Positions 46,935 through 56,218 of a stretch of DNA of 64,000 bases are shown one piece after another. This stretch comes from Caulobacter sp. X (GTDB lineage: Bacteria > Pseudomonadota > Alphaproteobacteria > Caulobacterales > Caulobacteraceae), in the NCBI RefSeq assembly GCF_002742635.1, contig NZ_PEGF01000002.1, forward strand, positions 744,001-808,000. The letters are read 5' to 3'. Position numbers and translations under genes: made by a program. The stretch's first letter is position 1; the number at the start of each line of letters is the position of its first letter. The notes under the pieces are model-generated. The model saw only the letters and a program-made list of their open reading frames with translations, searched no databases and had not been told where the DNA came from.

Positions 46935-46937
46935 GGC

Positions 46938-48695
46938 TCAGCCTTCCAACTGGTAGCGCTTGATCCGCGCGGCGACGCCGGGATTGATCTCCAGCGCCTT
47001 GGCCTTGTCCGCGTCGGCCTCCGCTGTCTTGCCCAGGCGGCGCTGGACAAGGCCGCGCGCGTAGAGTGTCCAGGCTTCGCGAGGCGATCCCTTTACGGCC
47101 GCGTCGTAGTCGGCCAACGCCTTCTCCAGTTCGCCGCGGCGGAAGCGGACCAGGGCGCGGCTATCCAGGAAGGCCGGATCGCCAGGATGCAGGCGCAGCG
47201 CCGCGTCGCAGTCGCTCAGCGCCTTGTCCAGCTCCCGGTTCAGCAGCGCCCGCGCCCAACAGCGGCCGTTCAGGGCCTCGGCGCGGGCCACGTCCTCCGG
47301 ATGGCTTTTCAGCCAGAGATCGTAGTTGGTCAGGGCCTGCTCGGTCGCGTCCAGGGCGCCATACAGCCGGGCCAGGGGCAGTCGGGCCTGGGCGGACGGC
47401 GCCAGGGTCTCGTCCGCCGCCTTCAGATCGGCCAGCGCCCCGGCCGGATCGCGCGCGCCGCGGCGCAGCTGGGCGCGGGTCAGGCGCGCCTCGGCGTCCT
47501 TCGGATCCAGCGCGATGGACTTGTCCAGGTCGGCCGCGCCGAGCAGCAGCTGACGGTTGGACAGGCGCGCCCGGGCCCGCTGCAGCAGGTAGTCCGCGTC
47601 GTTCGGCTCCAGCGCGATGGCCTTGTCGAAATCGGCTATGGCGGCGTCGAACTTGCCGTTCGAGGCCAGCACGGCGCCTCGCCGCGCATAGCCCGGCGCA
47701 TCGGTCGGCTCGGCGGTCTTGTCGGTCAGGTCCAGCGACTTGCCGGAATTATCAACCGCGCCCTTTGGGCTGATCCCGAACAGGGGACCGCCCTCATAGG
47801 TGAAGAACATCCGCCGGTTCTGGTTGTCGACGAAGACCCGGTGGCTGAGGAAGAAGTCGACGCCGATCAGCATGTCGGCGTTCCCAAGCGGCCCGTCGAA
47901 GATCCGCAGGAAGGGCTTGCTGATCATCTCGCCGCCGATATCGATCTTGTCGAAACGCGCCTTCCACGTCCGCACGCGCTTCTGGCCGACGCCCGAGCTG
48001 AAGCCCTCCAGGGGCAGGCCGTCCTTTTCCGGATTGACGCCCAGGCGCTTGGCCGCGTCCAGCGAGAGCGCCGAACTGGAGGCGCCGGTGTCGAACATCG
48101 CCTTGAGCTTTACGCCGTTGACCTCGACCGCGCCCATCGTGTGCCGGTCGCCGTCCTCCATCGAGTCGATGCGAATGACGGTGAAAGGCCTGTCTCCGGC
48201 CCAATAGGCCAGGCCGATGTCGCCGCAGTCCCCGGTCTTCATGAGCCGGACGGCGCCGTGGGTCAGGTCGTACTCCACGCCCGCCAGGCCGAGAATGTTC
48301 TGGCCCAGGAAGCCGGCATAGCGCGTGGAGCTGCCGCCGACCGCGAATTCGATCCGCGACAGCTTCTGCCCGGCGATGACGAACTCCTTGACCGTCGCCA
48401 CGCCGAGCGAGGTTTCGCCGCCCAGGCCTTTCAGGCGCGCGTTCCCCAGGTTGTTGATCGAGAGGCCGAGCTCCTGGGCCGCGCCGGCCGACATCGTGCT
48501 GTAGAACGCGCCGCTATCGACGATGAAGCGAGCCTCGCGTCCATTGATCTGGGCCGTCATGACCGGTGACGGGCCTTCCATGGTGACGGGAAGCTCCGCC
48601 AGCTTCATGACTTGGCATTTGGACGCCGCCAGGGTCTGGGTGGACAGCAAGGCCAGCGCCAGGGCGGCGCCCGAGACGCGCAACGCGGAAAACAT
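46938..48695 (-). CDS. exported twin retropepsin-like aspartyl protease with TPR tail
   Basis: A 585-residue protein with signal peptide (about 1-24). Two retropepsin-like domains follow: DSGA with D60 and DTGA with D202, the second with GVDFFLSHR near 280. In one chain they could form a pseudo-dimer active site like eukaryotic pepsins. From about 315 on there are six or so TPR units (for example YARRGAVLASNGKFDAAIADFDKA, split over residues 325-350). The start at ATG 48695 has GAGG at eight bases; a GTG three codons earlier overlaps that site. Function in envelope proteolysis is inference. Confidence 0.8.
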   Translation of the reverse strand: MFSALRVSGAALALALLSTQTLAASKCQVMKLAELPVTMEGPSPVMTAQINGREARFIVDSGAFYSTMSAGAAQELGLSINNLGNARLKGLGGETSLGVATVKEFVIAGQKLSRIEFAVGGSSTRYAGFLGQNILGLAGVEYDLTHGAVRLMKTGDCGDIGLAYWAGDRPFTVIRIDSMEDGDRHTMGAVEVNGVKLKAMFDTGASSSALSLDAAKRLGVNPEKDGLPLEGFSSGVGQKRVRTWKARFDKIDIGGEMISKPFLRIFDGPLGNADMLIGVDFFLSHRVFVDNQNRRMFFTYEGGPLFGISPKGAVDNSGKSLDLTDKTAEPTDAPGYARRGAVLASNGKFDAAIADFDKAIALEPNDADYLLQRARARLSNRQLLLGAADLDKSIALDPKDAEARLTRAQLRRGARDPAGALADLKAADETLAPSAQARLPLARLYGALDATEQALTNYDLWLKSHPEDVARAEALNGRCWARALLNRELDKALSDCDAALRLHPGDPAFLDSRALVRFRRGELEKALADYDAAVKGSPREAWTLYARGLVQRRLGKTAEADADKAKALEINPGVAARIKRYQLEG

Positions 48696-49010
48696 CAACG
48701 ACACCTCGCCCTTAGCGACAGCGAAGCCGCTCTACTCGCAAAGCGATCTTCCTACGCCGACGCCCGCTCGGCAAGCGTCTCCCCCGGCTCTCCGGGCCGC
48801 GTCCTTCAGCCGCGCCCCTTGAACCAGACGCGCGGCGCACCATCTGTTACCCATAAGCGATCGTCCGCTTACGTTTTCGCGCCTGTTACTGAGGCCGGAG
48901 CTCAGGACGATGCTTCGCACGCTCCGCGCCGTCATCGACGGTCTTGAGCGATTTCCCACCCATCTAGCGTTTGGGACCGGCAATCTCGCCGGCCCCTGTT
49001 TTGGAACTTC
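48696..49010. other. 315-base divergent intergenic region
   Basis: Between the aspartyl protease gene (minus) and the 54-residue ORF (plus). I see a small hairpin (CCGGC-GCCGG near 48978) and no RNA gene, repeat-family element or convincing promoter; it must hold both upstream control regions. Confidence 0.5.
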
Positions 49011-49175
49011 ATGAAAATCGTTTCTATCCGCGAGGCCGCCGCTCAGCGCGCGCCCCGCACCCAAACCTCGCAGCGCGTCGCGCCGCAGCCGGTTCGTCCG
49101 GCGCAATCCGAATGGGCCTGGCCCGGCATGACCCGCGCGGATCTCCGCGCCGAGATCATCGACCAGATCGGCTAA
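49011..49175 (+). CDS. 54-residue hypothetical protein
   Basis: A short open frame from ATG to TAA encoding MKIVSIREAAAQRAP..., a Gln/Arg/Pro-rich middle, a Trp pair in SEWAWPGMTR, and an amphipathic C-terminal helix DLRAEIIDQIG. The first codons are compositionally ordinary coding sequence and a weak GGAA precedes the ATG. It ends seven bases before the convergent pseudouridine synthase gene. I do not know the family; conservation in other Caulobacter genomes would settle it. Confidence 0.55.
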   Translation: MKIVSIREAAAQRAPRTQTSQRVAPQPVRPAQSEWAWPGMTRADLRAEIIDQIG

Positions 49176-49181
49176 ACGGCT

Positions 49182-49949
49182 CTAACCCGCGATCAGCGCC
49201 GCCCGTTCGGCGCTCGTCAGCGGGCGCCAGCGGCCTTCGGGCATGTCGCCCAGGTCCAGCGGACCGATCCGCACGCGGAACAGGTCCACCACCTTCAGGT
49301 CCACGAGGTCGCACATCCGGCGGATCTGCCGGTTGCGGCCCTCGCGCAGCACGAAGCGCAGGCGCTGGTCGGAGATCACCTCGACCTCGGCCGGCTTCAG
49401 TTCGCGGCCGTCGAGCTCGAGGCCGAAGCGCAGGAGCTCCAGCTTCTCTTCGGTCAGCTCGCCCATGACGGCGACGCGATATTCCTTTTCCAGATCCGAC
49501 TGCGGGCCGATCACGGCCTTGGCCACGACGCCGTCCTGCGACAGCAGGAGCAGGCCGCGCGAGTCCTTGTCCAGACGCCCCACGGGCGGGATCAGGTCGC
49601 CGGACTGCGGGATCGCCACGCCGCGCGCGTCGCCCCACAGGTTGGCGCGGGTCAGGAGGCGCGCGGCCGGGACCTGGCCGGGGTCCGGCTGGGCCGAGAC
49701 CACGCCGCGCGGCTTGTGGATCAGGTAGGTCGGGGTGGCGTCCAGCTTGGCGGTGGCCCGGTCGGCCAGCACCAGGGTCTGGCCCGGCTGGATCTTGCGG
49801 CCGACGTCCTCCACGACCTCGCCGTCGATCGAGACGAGGCCGTCGCTGATCAGCTGTTCGGCCTCGCGGCGCGAGCAGACGCCGCTCTGGGCCAGCCACT
49901 TGTTGACCCGCTGGGGCTCGGCCTCGTCGTAGGTGCGGGTCCAGGACAT
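49182..49949 (-). CDS. 23S/16S rRNA pseudouridine synthase, RsuA/RluB/RluF family
   Basis: A 255-residue enzyme with an N-terminal S4 RNA-binding domain (about 12-70, with VNKWLAQSGVCSRREAE) and the catalytic domain containing D127 in GRLDKDSRGLLLL, the nucleophile of all RsuA/RluA enzymes, plus the REGRNRQIRRM loop typical of the RsuA family. It should modify one uridine in 23S or 16S rRNA. Which position cannot be decided. The start is at 49949; the frame is open to 50003 across a repeat element but that part is not coding-like. Confidence 0.92.
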   Translation of the reverse strand: MSWTRTYDEAEPQRVNKWLAQSGVCSRREAEQLISDGLVSIDGEVVEDVGRKIQPGQTLVLADRATAKLDATPTYLIHKPRGVVSAQPDPGQVPAARLLTRANLWGDARGVAIPQSGDLIPPVGRLDKDSRGLLLLSQDGVVAKAVIGPQSDLEKEYRVAVMGELTEEKLELLRFGLELDGRELKPAEVEVISDQRLRFVLREGRNRQIRRMCDLVDLKVVDLFRVRIGPLDLGDMPEGRWRPLTSAERAALIAG

Positions 49950-49953
49950 CAGA

Positions 49954-50000
49954 GCGTGATCCCGAAAAGTGGGAACCGGTTTTCGGACGAGATCATGCTC
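49954..50000. repeat. short alphaproteobacterial palindromic repeat
   Basis: A 47-base element with outer arms GCGTGATC / GATCATGC and an inner segment CCCGAAAAGTGGGAACC followed by GGTTTTCGG. I recall near-identical copies between genes in many Rhizobiales and Caulobacterales. It fills nearly all the space between the pseudouridine synthase start and the prfA stop. Confidence 0.75.
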
Positions 50001-50007
50001 CAAGCCA

Positions 50008-51078
50008 TTAGCCGAAGCTTTCTTCCAGGCTCGCCAGGCGCTCGGCCTGGTCCTCGGCGATCAGTGGGTTGATCACGTCGTCGAGGGCGTCGCCCTCCAT
50101 GATCCGCGACAGGTTGTAGAGCGTCAGGTTGATCCGGTGGTCGGTCACCCGGCCTTGCGGGAAGTTGTAGGTGCGGATGCGCTCGGAGCGGTCGCCGCTG
50201 CCGACCTGGCTCTTGCGGGCTTCGGAGCGAGCGCTGTCCAGGGCCTCGCGCTGCATGTCGTAGAGGCGCGCCTTCAGGTTCTTCATGGCCCGGGCGCGGT
50301 TCTGGTGCTGCGACTTTTCCGAGGAGGTCACCACCACGCCGGTCGGCAAGTGGGTGATGCGCACGGCCGAGTCGGTCTTGTTGACGTGCTGGCCGCCCGC
50401 GCCCGACGAGCGATAGGTGTCGATCCGCAGGTCGCTTTCCTTGATCTCGATCTCGACGTCCTCGGCCTCGGGCAGCACCGCGACGGTGGCGGCCGAGGTG
50501 TGGATGCGGCCTTGGGCTTCGGTGGCCGGAACGCGCTGCACGCGGTGGACGCCGCTTTCGAACTTCAGCCGGCCGAACACGCCGTCGCCGGTGATCGAGG
50601 CGACGATTTCCTTGTAGCCGCCCATTTCGCCTTCCGAGATGCTGTCGATCTCGACCTTCCAGCCGTGTAGCTGGGCGTAGCGCTGGTACATGCGGAAGAG
50701 GTCGCCGGCGAACAGCGCCGCCTCGTCGCCGCCGGTGCCGGCGCGCACTTCGAGAATGGCGGAAGCGTTCTCGTCCTTGTCCTTGGGGGCCAGCATCAGA
50801 GCCAGCTCGCGCTCCAGCGCCGGCAGCTTCTCGTCGAGGTCCGCCATCTCGTCGCGGACCATGTCGGCCATTTCCGGGTCGGCGGCCATGACGTCCAGCT
50901 CGGCGCGCTCGGCGGTCAGCTTGGCCAGCCGCTCGACGGCCTCGGCCACCGGCTTCAGCTCGGCGTGCTCCTTGGAGAGCTTGACGATCTCGGTCCCGTC
51001 GGTGGCCGCGCCCATGCGCGCCTCCACTTCGCGGAAACGGTCGAGAACCTGGTCGAGACGGGCCTGGGGAAGTCGCAA
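50008..51078 (-). CDS. prfA: peptide chain release factor 1
   Basis: Recognises UAA and UAG and triggers peptidyl-tRNA hydrolysis. The 356-residue product has the tripeptide anticodon PAT in [12 protein letters not shown], the catalytic GGQ in [11 protein letters not shown] (about 230), and the N- and C-terminal helical domains. Elsewhere prfA is normally followed by prmC (hemK), whose product methylates the GGQ glutamine; here the next gene is a pseudouridine synthase. Confidence 0.97.
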   Translation of the reverse strand: MRLPQARLDQVLDRFREVEARMGAATDGTEIVKLSKEHAELKPVAEAVERLAKLTAERAELDVMAADPEMADMVRDEMADLDEKLPALERELALMLAPKDKDENASAILEVRAGTGGDEAALFAGDLFRMYQRYAQLHGWKVEIDSISEGEMGGYKEIVASITGDGVFGRLKFESGVHRVQRVPATEAQGRIHTSAATVAVLPEAEDVEIEIKESDLRIDTYRSSGAGGQHVNKTDSAVRITHLPTGVVVTSSEKSQHQNRARAMKNLKARLYDMQREALDSARSEARKSQVGSGDRSERIRTYNFPQGRVTDHRINLTLYNLSRIMEGDALDDVINPLIAEDQAERLASLEESFG

Positions 51079-51297
51079 GGGAGGTTTCGCGTAGCTCTAA
51101 GGGGACGGGTCGGTCTCTCTAGAACCTTTCCGGCCCAAAGTGAACGGTCGGGACGACCCGGACGCCAAAGGTCGGGCGCGGAGCGGGTGCGACAGCGGGT
51201 CGCGGCCAATTGGGCTTGGTTAGGCCGCCGGCTTAGCTTGGCCTTAGCCATTTTCGCCGAACGGTGGTCGCGAAATTTCACTCGGAGAAGCCGCGCG

Positions 51298-53508
51298 ATG
51301 ACGCGCCTCGCAAGGAAGCTGTCGGCGCCGCTGGCGATGATCGCCCTGTCCGCGGTGGGACTGCTTCTATCAGTCATGATCATCCTGGCGGGGCAGATCG
51401 ACCAGGAGGCGCAGCGGCACGACCTGGCCTTGGTCGAGCGGGGCCTTAAGTCCCAGATGCGGGACATCGAGCACGCCATCGCGCCCGAGGTCACCTGGGA
51501 CGAGGCCGTGCGTCGTCTGGACAACCGGTTCGATCCGGCCTGGGCCAAGGAGAACATCGCCGACTACCTGATCCAGATCGGCTTCGACCAGGTGTTCGTG
51601 CTGGACAGCCAGGACCGGCCGCGACTGGCCCAGGCGGGGCATGACGCGCTGCCCGCGGCCGACGCCCAGCGGCGGGCCGCGGTGCTGGCGCCGCTCGTGG
51701 CTCAGCTCCGCCTGAACGAGCAGGCGCTGAAGCCGGTCGCCGGTCCGCAGCTGACCGGCGTCTTCGTCACGCGGCCGACCCAGGTAAGCGCCTTCGCCAA
51801 GATCGACGAAGAGGTCTATCTGGTTACCGCCAGCCTGGTGCGGCCGGACTTCAACCACGCGGCGCTCAGGCACGCGCGGGCCCCGATCGTCGTGACGGCG
51901 ATGAAGATCGGCGGACCGTTCATCGAGGCCTTCGCCGACCGGTTCCTGCTGGCCGGAACCCACCTGCACCATACCGCCGCCGACGAGCCCGGGTTCACCC
52001 ACTTGCCGCTGCGAGACGCGGCCGGAAACGTCGTGGCGACGCTGGACTGGAGCCCGCCGCATCCGGGCCAGCGCCTGCTGCGCAAGACGATCGGGCCGGT
52101 GCTGGTCGTGGTCCTGGCCCTGACCCTGGCGACCATCCTGCTGGCTCGCCGCGGCCGGCTGATCGCCGAGGGGCTGATCACCAGCGAGGCGCGCGCCAAG
52201 CACCTGGCCTTGCACGACGGCCTGACCGGCCTGCCCAACCGCCTGCTGTTCGAGGAGCGGTTGCGCCAGGCGATCGACGGCCTGGACCGCAAGCAGCGGG
52301 CCATGGCGGTGCTGGCGATCGACCTCGACCGCTTCAAGGCCGTCAACGACACCCACGGCCACGCCGCCGGCGACGAACTGATCCGCAAGGTCGGCGAGCG
52401 CCTGGCCGGGGTCTGCCGCGGCGGCGAGACGGTGGCGCGCCTGGGCGGCGATGAATTCGGCGTGGTGGCGACCGACCTCGACGCCAACGGCGCGGCGATC
52501 GTCGCCGAGCGCCTCTTGAAGACCCTTTGTGGGCCGATGGAGATGTCGTTCGGCGTCCACTTCGTCAGCGGCTCGGTCGGGGTCGTGCTGATCGAGCCCT
52601 CCGAGGCCCATATCGGCGCCGCCGAGGCCGCGCGCCGCGCGGACGTCGCGCTCTATCGCGCCAAGAGCGAGGGGCGCGGCCGCTACTGCTTCTTCGAGGA
52701 CGCCATGGACGCGGCCCTGAAGGCGCGGCGGGCGCTGGAAGAGGATCTGCGGGCGGCCGTGCGCAATGGCGAGGTCCGTCTCGAATACCAACCCCAGGTC
52801 GACGCCGCTGATCGGGTCGTCGGGGTCGAGGCCCTGGCCCGCTGGTCGCATCCCACGCGCGGCGACATCCCGCCCGACGCCTTCATCCCGATGGCCGAGG
52901 ACTGCGGCCTCAGCGAGGAGATGGGTCGCTATGTGCTGCGGCGCGCGCTGAGGGACAGCGTCCGCTGGCGAGGTCTGCAGGTCGGGATCAACGTCTCGGC
53001 CCGGCAGATGAAGCGGGCGGGCTTCGTCGACGAGCTCGCCGAGCTGATCAAGGAAACCGGCGCCAATCCGCGCCAGCTGGCCCTGGAGATCACCGAAGGG
53101 GCGCTGCTGGGCGACGGCGAGGGCGCGCACGACACGGTCGATCGCCTGCGGCACATGGGCTTTTCGCTGGTGCTGGACGACTTCGGCGTCGGCTGCTCCA
53201 GCCTGTCCTACATCCGCCGCTACCCGATCGACCGGATCAAGATCGACCGCAGCTTCGTCACGCCGCTGGGCCTGGACGCCGACGCCGAGGCGGTGGTCGC
53301 GGCCATCGTGCGCCTGGCCAAGGCGCTGAGCCTGTCGGTCATGGCCAAGGGCGTCGAGACCCTGGCCCAGCGCGAGATCCTGAAAGCGATCGGCTGCGCC
53401 CAGGCCCAGGGCTTCCTGTTCAGCCCGCCAGTTCCGGCCGAGGCCATCGACGCCCTGCTCGCCCAAGGCGGCCGCATCCATCCGCCGGCGCAATCGGACG
53501 CGGCGTAG
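51298..53508 (+). CDS. CHASE4-GGDEF-EAL cyclic-di-GMP signalling protein
   Basis: A 736-residue membrane protein. An N-terminal TM (about 10-30), a periplasmic CHASE4-like sensor (about 35-255), a second TM (about 262-283), a GGDEF domain with intact LGGDEFG, and an EAL domain with VEALARW, GINVSA, LEITEG, LDDFG and RIKIDRS. The diguanylate cyclase site looks active. The phosphodiesterase site is mostly intact but the usual EGVET is KGVET. The start at 51298 has a GGAGAAG ribosome binding site. It could make or break c-di-GMP in response to periplasmic signals. Confidence 0.92.
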   Translation: MTRLARKLSAPLAMIALSAVGLLLSVMIILAGQIDQEAQRHDLALVERGLKSQMRDIEHAIAPEVTWDEAVRRLDNRFDPAWAKENIADYLIQIGFDQVFVLDSQDRPRLAQAGHDALPAADAQRRAAVLAPLVAQLRLNEQALKPVAGPQLTGVFVTRPTQVSAFAKIDEEVYLVTASLVRPDFNHAALRHARAPIVVTAMKIGGPFIEAFADRFLLAGTHLHHTAADEPGFTHLPLRDAAGNVVATLDWSPPHPGQRLLRKTIGPVLVVVLALTLATILLARRGRLIAEGLITSEARAKHLALHDGLTGLPNRLLFEERLRQAIDGLDRKQRAMAVLAIDLDRFKAVNDTHGHAAGDELIRKVGERLAGVCRGGETVARLGGDEFGVVATDLDANGAAIVAERLLKTLCGPMEMSFGVHFVSGSVGVVLIEPSEAHIGAAEAARRADVALYRAKSEGRGRYCFFEDAMDAALKARRALEEDLRAAVRNGEVRLEYQPQVDAADRVVGVEALARWSHPTRGDIPPDAFIPMAEDCGLSEEMGRYVLRRALRDSVRWRGLQVGINVSARQMKRAGFVDELAELIKETGANPRQLALEITEGALLGDGEGAHDTVDRLRHMGFSLVLDDFGVGCSSLSYIRRYPIDRIKIDRSFVTPLGLDADAEAVVAAIVRLAKALSLSVMAKGVETLAQREILKAIGCAQAQGFLFSPPVPAEAIDALLAQGGRIHPPAQSDAA

Positions 53509-53527
53509 GGGAAGCCAACCCATTCTT

Positions 53528-53571
53528 GTGTCATCCCGGATAACGCCCGCGGCGTTTCCGGGATGACACGG
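53528..53571. repeat. intergenic palindrome (family 2)
   Basis: TGTCATCCCGGA...TCCGGGATGACA forms a 12-bp stem around a GC-rich loop (GCCCGCGGCG). It shares CCCGGATAA, GTTTCCGGGA and GACACGGGG with the element near 28908-28946. It lies between convergent genes. Confidence 0.75.
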
Positions 53572-53587
53572 GGTTTTGGCGAGGGGC

Positions 53588-53625
53588 CAAAAAAAGAAAG
53601 GCCCCGGCGCTTTCACGCCAGGGCC
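53588..53625 (-). terminator. intrinsic terminator of the TonB-dependent receptor gene
   Basis: Ten-bp stem with one G-T pair (53600-53609 with 53616-53625), six-base loop, and on the minus strand a T-rich tract of about eleven bases interrupted by one C. It is 46 bases after the receptor stop. Confidence 0.85.
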
Positions 53626-53670
53626 CAAGGGCTTGCCCCGCCAAAGCGACGGGGCAGGGGGAGGAAGTCG

Positions 53671-55947
53671 TTACTTCAGCTTGGCGCTCAGCGAGACGCC
53701 CCAGACGCGCGGCTCGTTGTAGACGGCGGCCATGTAGTTCTCGATCACGCCCTTGAGGTTCTTCTCATTGGTGATGTTGCGGCCGAAGAGGGCGATCTCG
53801 TAGCCCTTGTCGAGGTTCTCGTAACCCAGCTTCACGCCGCCCTCGAAGTTGCCCTTCGAGTAGAACTCCTCGGTCTTGTAGAGCACGAAGTTGGTGTAGC
53901 CCTGGACGTTCCAGTCCGTGGCGATGAACACGCGGCGGTCGTCGGCCACCGGCACGTCGTAGCGCGCGGTGAAGTTCAGGTTGTACTTCGGCGCGTTCGG
54001 CAGCGGCTGGCCGTCGATCTGGGCGAAGACGTTCGAGCCGATCTTGATCGTCGGGTTCTCAACCGTGCAGACCACGACGCCGTTCAGGGCGCAGACCTGG
54101 GCGTAGACGCGCTTGTCCTTGATCTCGCTGTGCAGCCAGCTGGCGCCGGCGGTCAGCAGCAGGTTCGGGATCGGGCGCCACTCGGCGTCGGCTTCCAGGC
54201 CATAAGCTTTCGCCTTGTCGGCGTTGAACAGCACGCCATTGCCGTTGCTGTCGTTGCCGTTCAGCTGGATGTCGCTGACCTCGTAGGTGAAGGCCGAGGC
54301 GTTCAGGCGCAGGGTGTTGTCCAGCAGGCGGCTCTTGAAGCCGGCTTCCCACGACAGGATCGTTTCCGAATTGGCGGTGGTGAAGTCGGCGTTGAACACG
54401 GCCGAACGGCCCTGGATGGTCGGGCCGCGGAAGCCCTTGGCCACGCGGGCGTAGACGCTGAAGTCGTCGGTGGCCTCGTACAGGGCCGACAGGTCCCAGC
54501 TGGGCTGGGTGTCGGCCAGGCGCACATAGCGGCGGCCGGCATAGGTGACGACGCCGGCGGCGGTGTCGGCGGTCTTCAGGAGGTTGGTCTTCTTGACGTC
54601 CTTGGTCTCGCGGGCGCCGGCCGTGATCATCAGCTTGTCGGTGACCTTGTAGCTGGCCTGGCCGAACACGGCCCACGAGGTGTTCTCGTTACGCAGGGCC
54701 ACCCAGTTGTTCGGGTTGGCCTTGGTGAAGTAGGCGCGCTGGTAGAAGTTGGTCAGGTCTTCCGAGCTGAACAGCATGCCGCCGACCTGCCACTTCAGGC
54801 GGCCGTCGCTGTTGCTGGCCAGGCGGATTTCCTGGCTGACCTGGTCCAGGTCCTTCAGCTGGCCCATCGACTGGCCAAAGCCGTTCGGGACGCCATTGAC
54901 CGGGAAGTTCGCCGCCGCGCCGCCGTCGGTGTCGCCGCGGCTCTTGCCCTTGGCGGTCTCGTAGGCGCTGATCGAGGTCAGGGTGACCGGACCGAAATCG
55001 TAGGCGATGTTCAGGCTGGTCCCGGCCATCTGATAGGCCTGCGGATTGTTGTCGGCCTCGTCATAGGCGACGCTGTCGCGCGGGGCGTTCGGCTTGTTCG
55101 AGCCCTTGGTCAGGGCGCTGCGCAGGAACAGGGTCGAGGTGCCGTCGTAGTCGCGGGCGTGGGCCGAGGCCAGCACGGTCAGCTTGTCGTTCGGCGTGGC
55201 CAGGATCTGCAGGCGCACGTCCTTCTCGTCATAGCCGCCCATGGCGTTCTTCTTGGGCGTGACGGTGCCGTCGGCGCTGGTCCCGGCGAAGGTGTTGTCC
55301 ACCCAGTCGTCGCGGTGCTGGTAGAGGGCCGACAGGCGGAAGGCCAGCTTGTCCTGGACGATCGGGCCGCCGACGCCGCCGTCGAACGTGGTCGTGCCGT
55401 AGCTGCCGTACGAGGCCGAGAAGCGGCCTTGCAGGTCCTGGGTCGGCTTGGCGGTGTCGAACTTGATGATGCCGGCGGTGGTGTTGCGGCCGAACAGCGA
55501 GCCTTGCGGGCCGCGCAGCACTTCGACCTGCTTGATGTCGAACATCGGGTTCGACTTCAGGGTCACGTGCTCGAGGACGACGTCGTCCTGGATGATGGTC
55601 ACGGGCTGCGAGGCGCCCAGATAGAAGTCGATGTTGCCCAGGCCCCGGATGTAGAAGCGCGGGAAGATCCGGCCCGTGGTGGTCTCGGCGTACAGGCTGG
55701 GGACGCGACCCGACAGGGCCAGGATGTCCTCGCCGCCGGCCTGGACGGCGCGCAGCTGGTCGCCGCCGACCGCGGCCACCGACAGCGGCACCTTCTGCAG
55801 GTTCTCCGAGCGGCGCTCGGCGGTGACGACGACTTCTTCCAGAGCCGTGGCGGGCTCGGCGGCCTGGCGAGCCTGGGCCGCCGAGGCGACGCCCAGCAGG
55901 GACACGCCCAAGAGGCACGCCAGCTTGAGGGAGGATTGAGTGCGCAT
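53671..55947 (-). CDS. TonB-dependent outer membrane receptor
   Basis: A 758-residue active importer of the outer membrane. Signal peptide about 1-28, a TonB-box-like EEVVVTAER near 40, a plug domain (about 50-165, including VEVLRGPQGSLFGRNTT) and a 22-strand beta-barrel ending in an aromatic-poor strand SLSAKLK. Caulobacters have many such receptors for plant polysaccharide fragments and chelated metals. The substrate is not identifiable, and no transporter neighbour helps. It ends in a strong terminator. Confidence 0.92.
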   Translation of the reverse strand: MRTQSSLKLACLLGVSLLGVASAAQARQAAEPATALEEVVVTAERRSENLQKVPLSVAAVGGDQLRAVQAGGEDILALSGRVPSLYAETTTGRIFPRFYIRGLGNIDFYLGASQPVTIIQDDVVLEHVTLKSNPMFDIKQVEVLRGPQGSLFGRNTTAGIIKFDTAKPTQDLQGRFSASYGSYGTTTFDGGVGGPIVQDKLAFRLSALYQHRDDWVDNTFAGTSADGTVTPKKNAMGGYDEKDVRLQILATPNDKLTVLASAHARDYDGTSTLFLRSALTKGSNKPNAPRDSVAYDEADNNPQAYQMAGTSLNIAYDFGPVTLTSISAYETAKGKSRGDTDGGAAANFPVNGVPNGFGQSMGQLKDLDQVSQEIRLASNSDGRLKWQVGGMLFSSEDLTNFYQRAYFTKANPNNWVALRNENTSWAVFGQASYKVTDKLMITAGARETKDVKKTNLLKTADTAAGVVTYAGRRYVRLADTQPSWDLSALYEATDDFSVYARVAKGFRGPTIQGRSAVFNADFTTANSETILSWEAGFKSRLLDNTLRLNASAFTYEVSDIQLNGNDSNGNGVLFNADKAKAYGLEADAEWRPIPNLLLTAGASWLHSEIKDKRVYAQVCALNGVVVCTVENPTIKIGSNVFAQIDGQPLPNAPKYNLNFTARYDVPVADDRRVFIATDWNVQGYTNFVLYKTEEFYSKGNFEGGVKLGYENLDKGYEIALFGRNITNEKNLKGVIENYMAAVYNEPRVWGVSLSAKLK

Positions 55948-56112
55948 GAAAGAGACCTTCTTCGCGGCCTTGTGGCCGTCGTTTGGGAGACGCGAGGAGC
56001 TAGCGGGGCGCGCGCGATTCGTCTCGCGCCAAGGCCCCGTGCTCGAACACGCCCGCGCTCTTAGGCCGCTTCCATGTCAGTTCAGTGAAGGTTTACTTAC
56101 TTGGCTTCGCGC

Positions 56113-56146
56113 TCCGACCTCCCCGGCATTCGCCGGAGAGGTCGGA
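56113..56146 (-). terminator. hairpin downstream of the hybrid kinase gene
   Basis: Fifteen-bp stem with one mismatch (56113-56127 with 56132-56146), four-base loop. No T-run follows on the minus strand; likely a factor-assisted terminator between the kinase and the TonB receptor promoter. Confidence 0.55.
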
Positions 56147-56218
56147 CTTCATGGCTTCTTCCCCGCCAGATTCACCGTCACCGCCGCCCGCACCAGCGCC
56201 TTGAACGCCGCCTCGTCG

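Noticed and set aside
53563..56064. 833-residue frame antisense to the TonB-dependent receptor
   Set aside because: Mirror of receptor codons, low-complexity Gly/Val/Ala.
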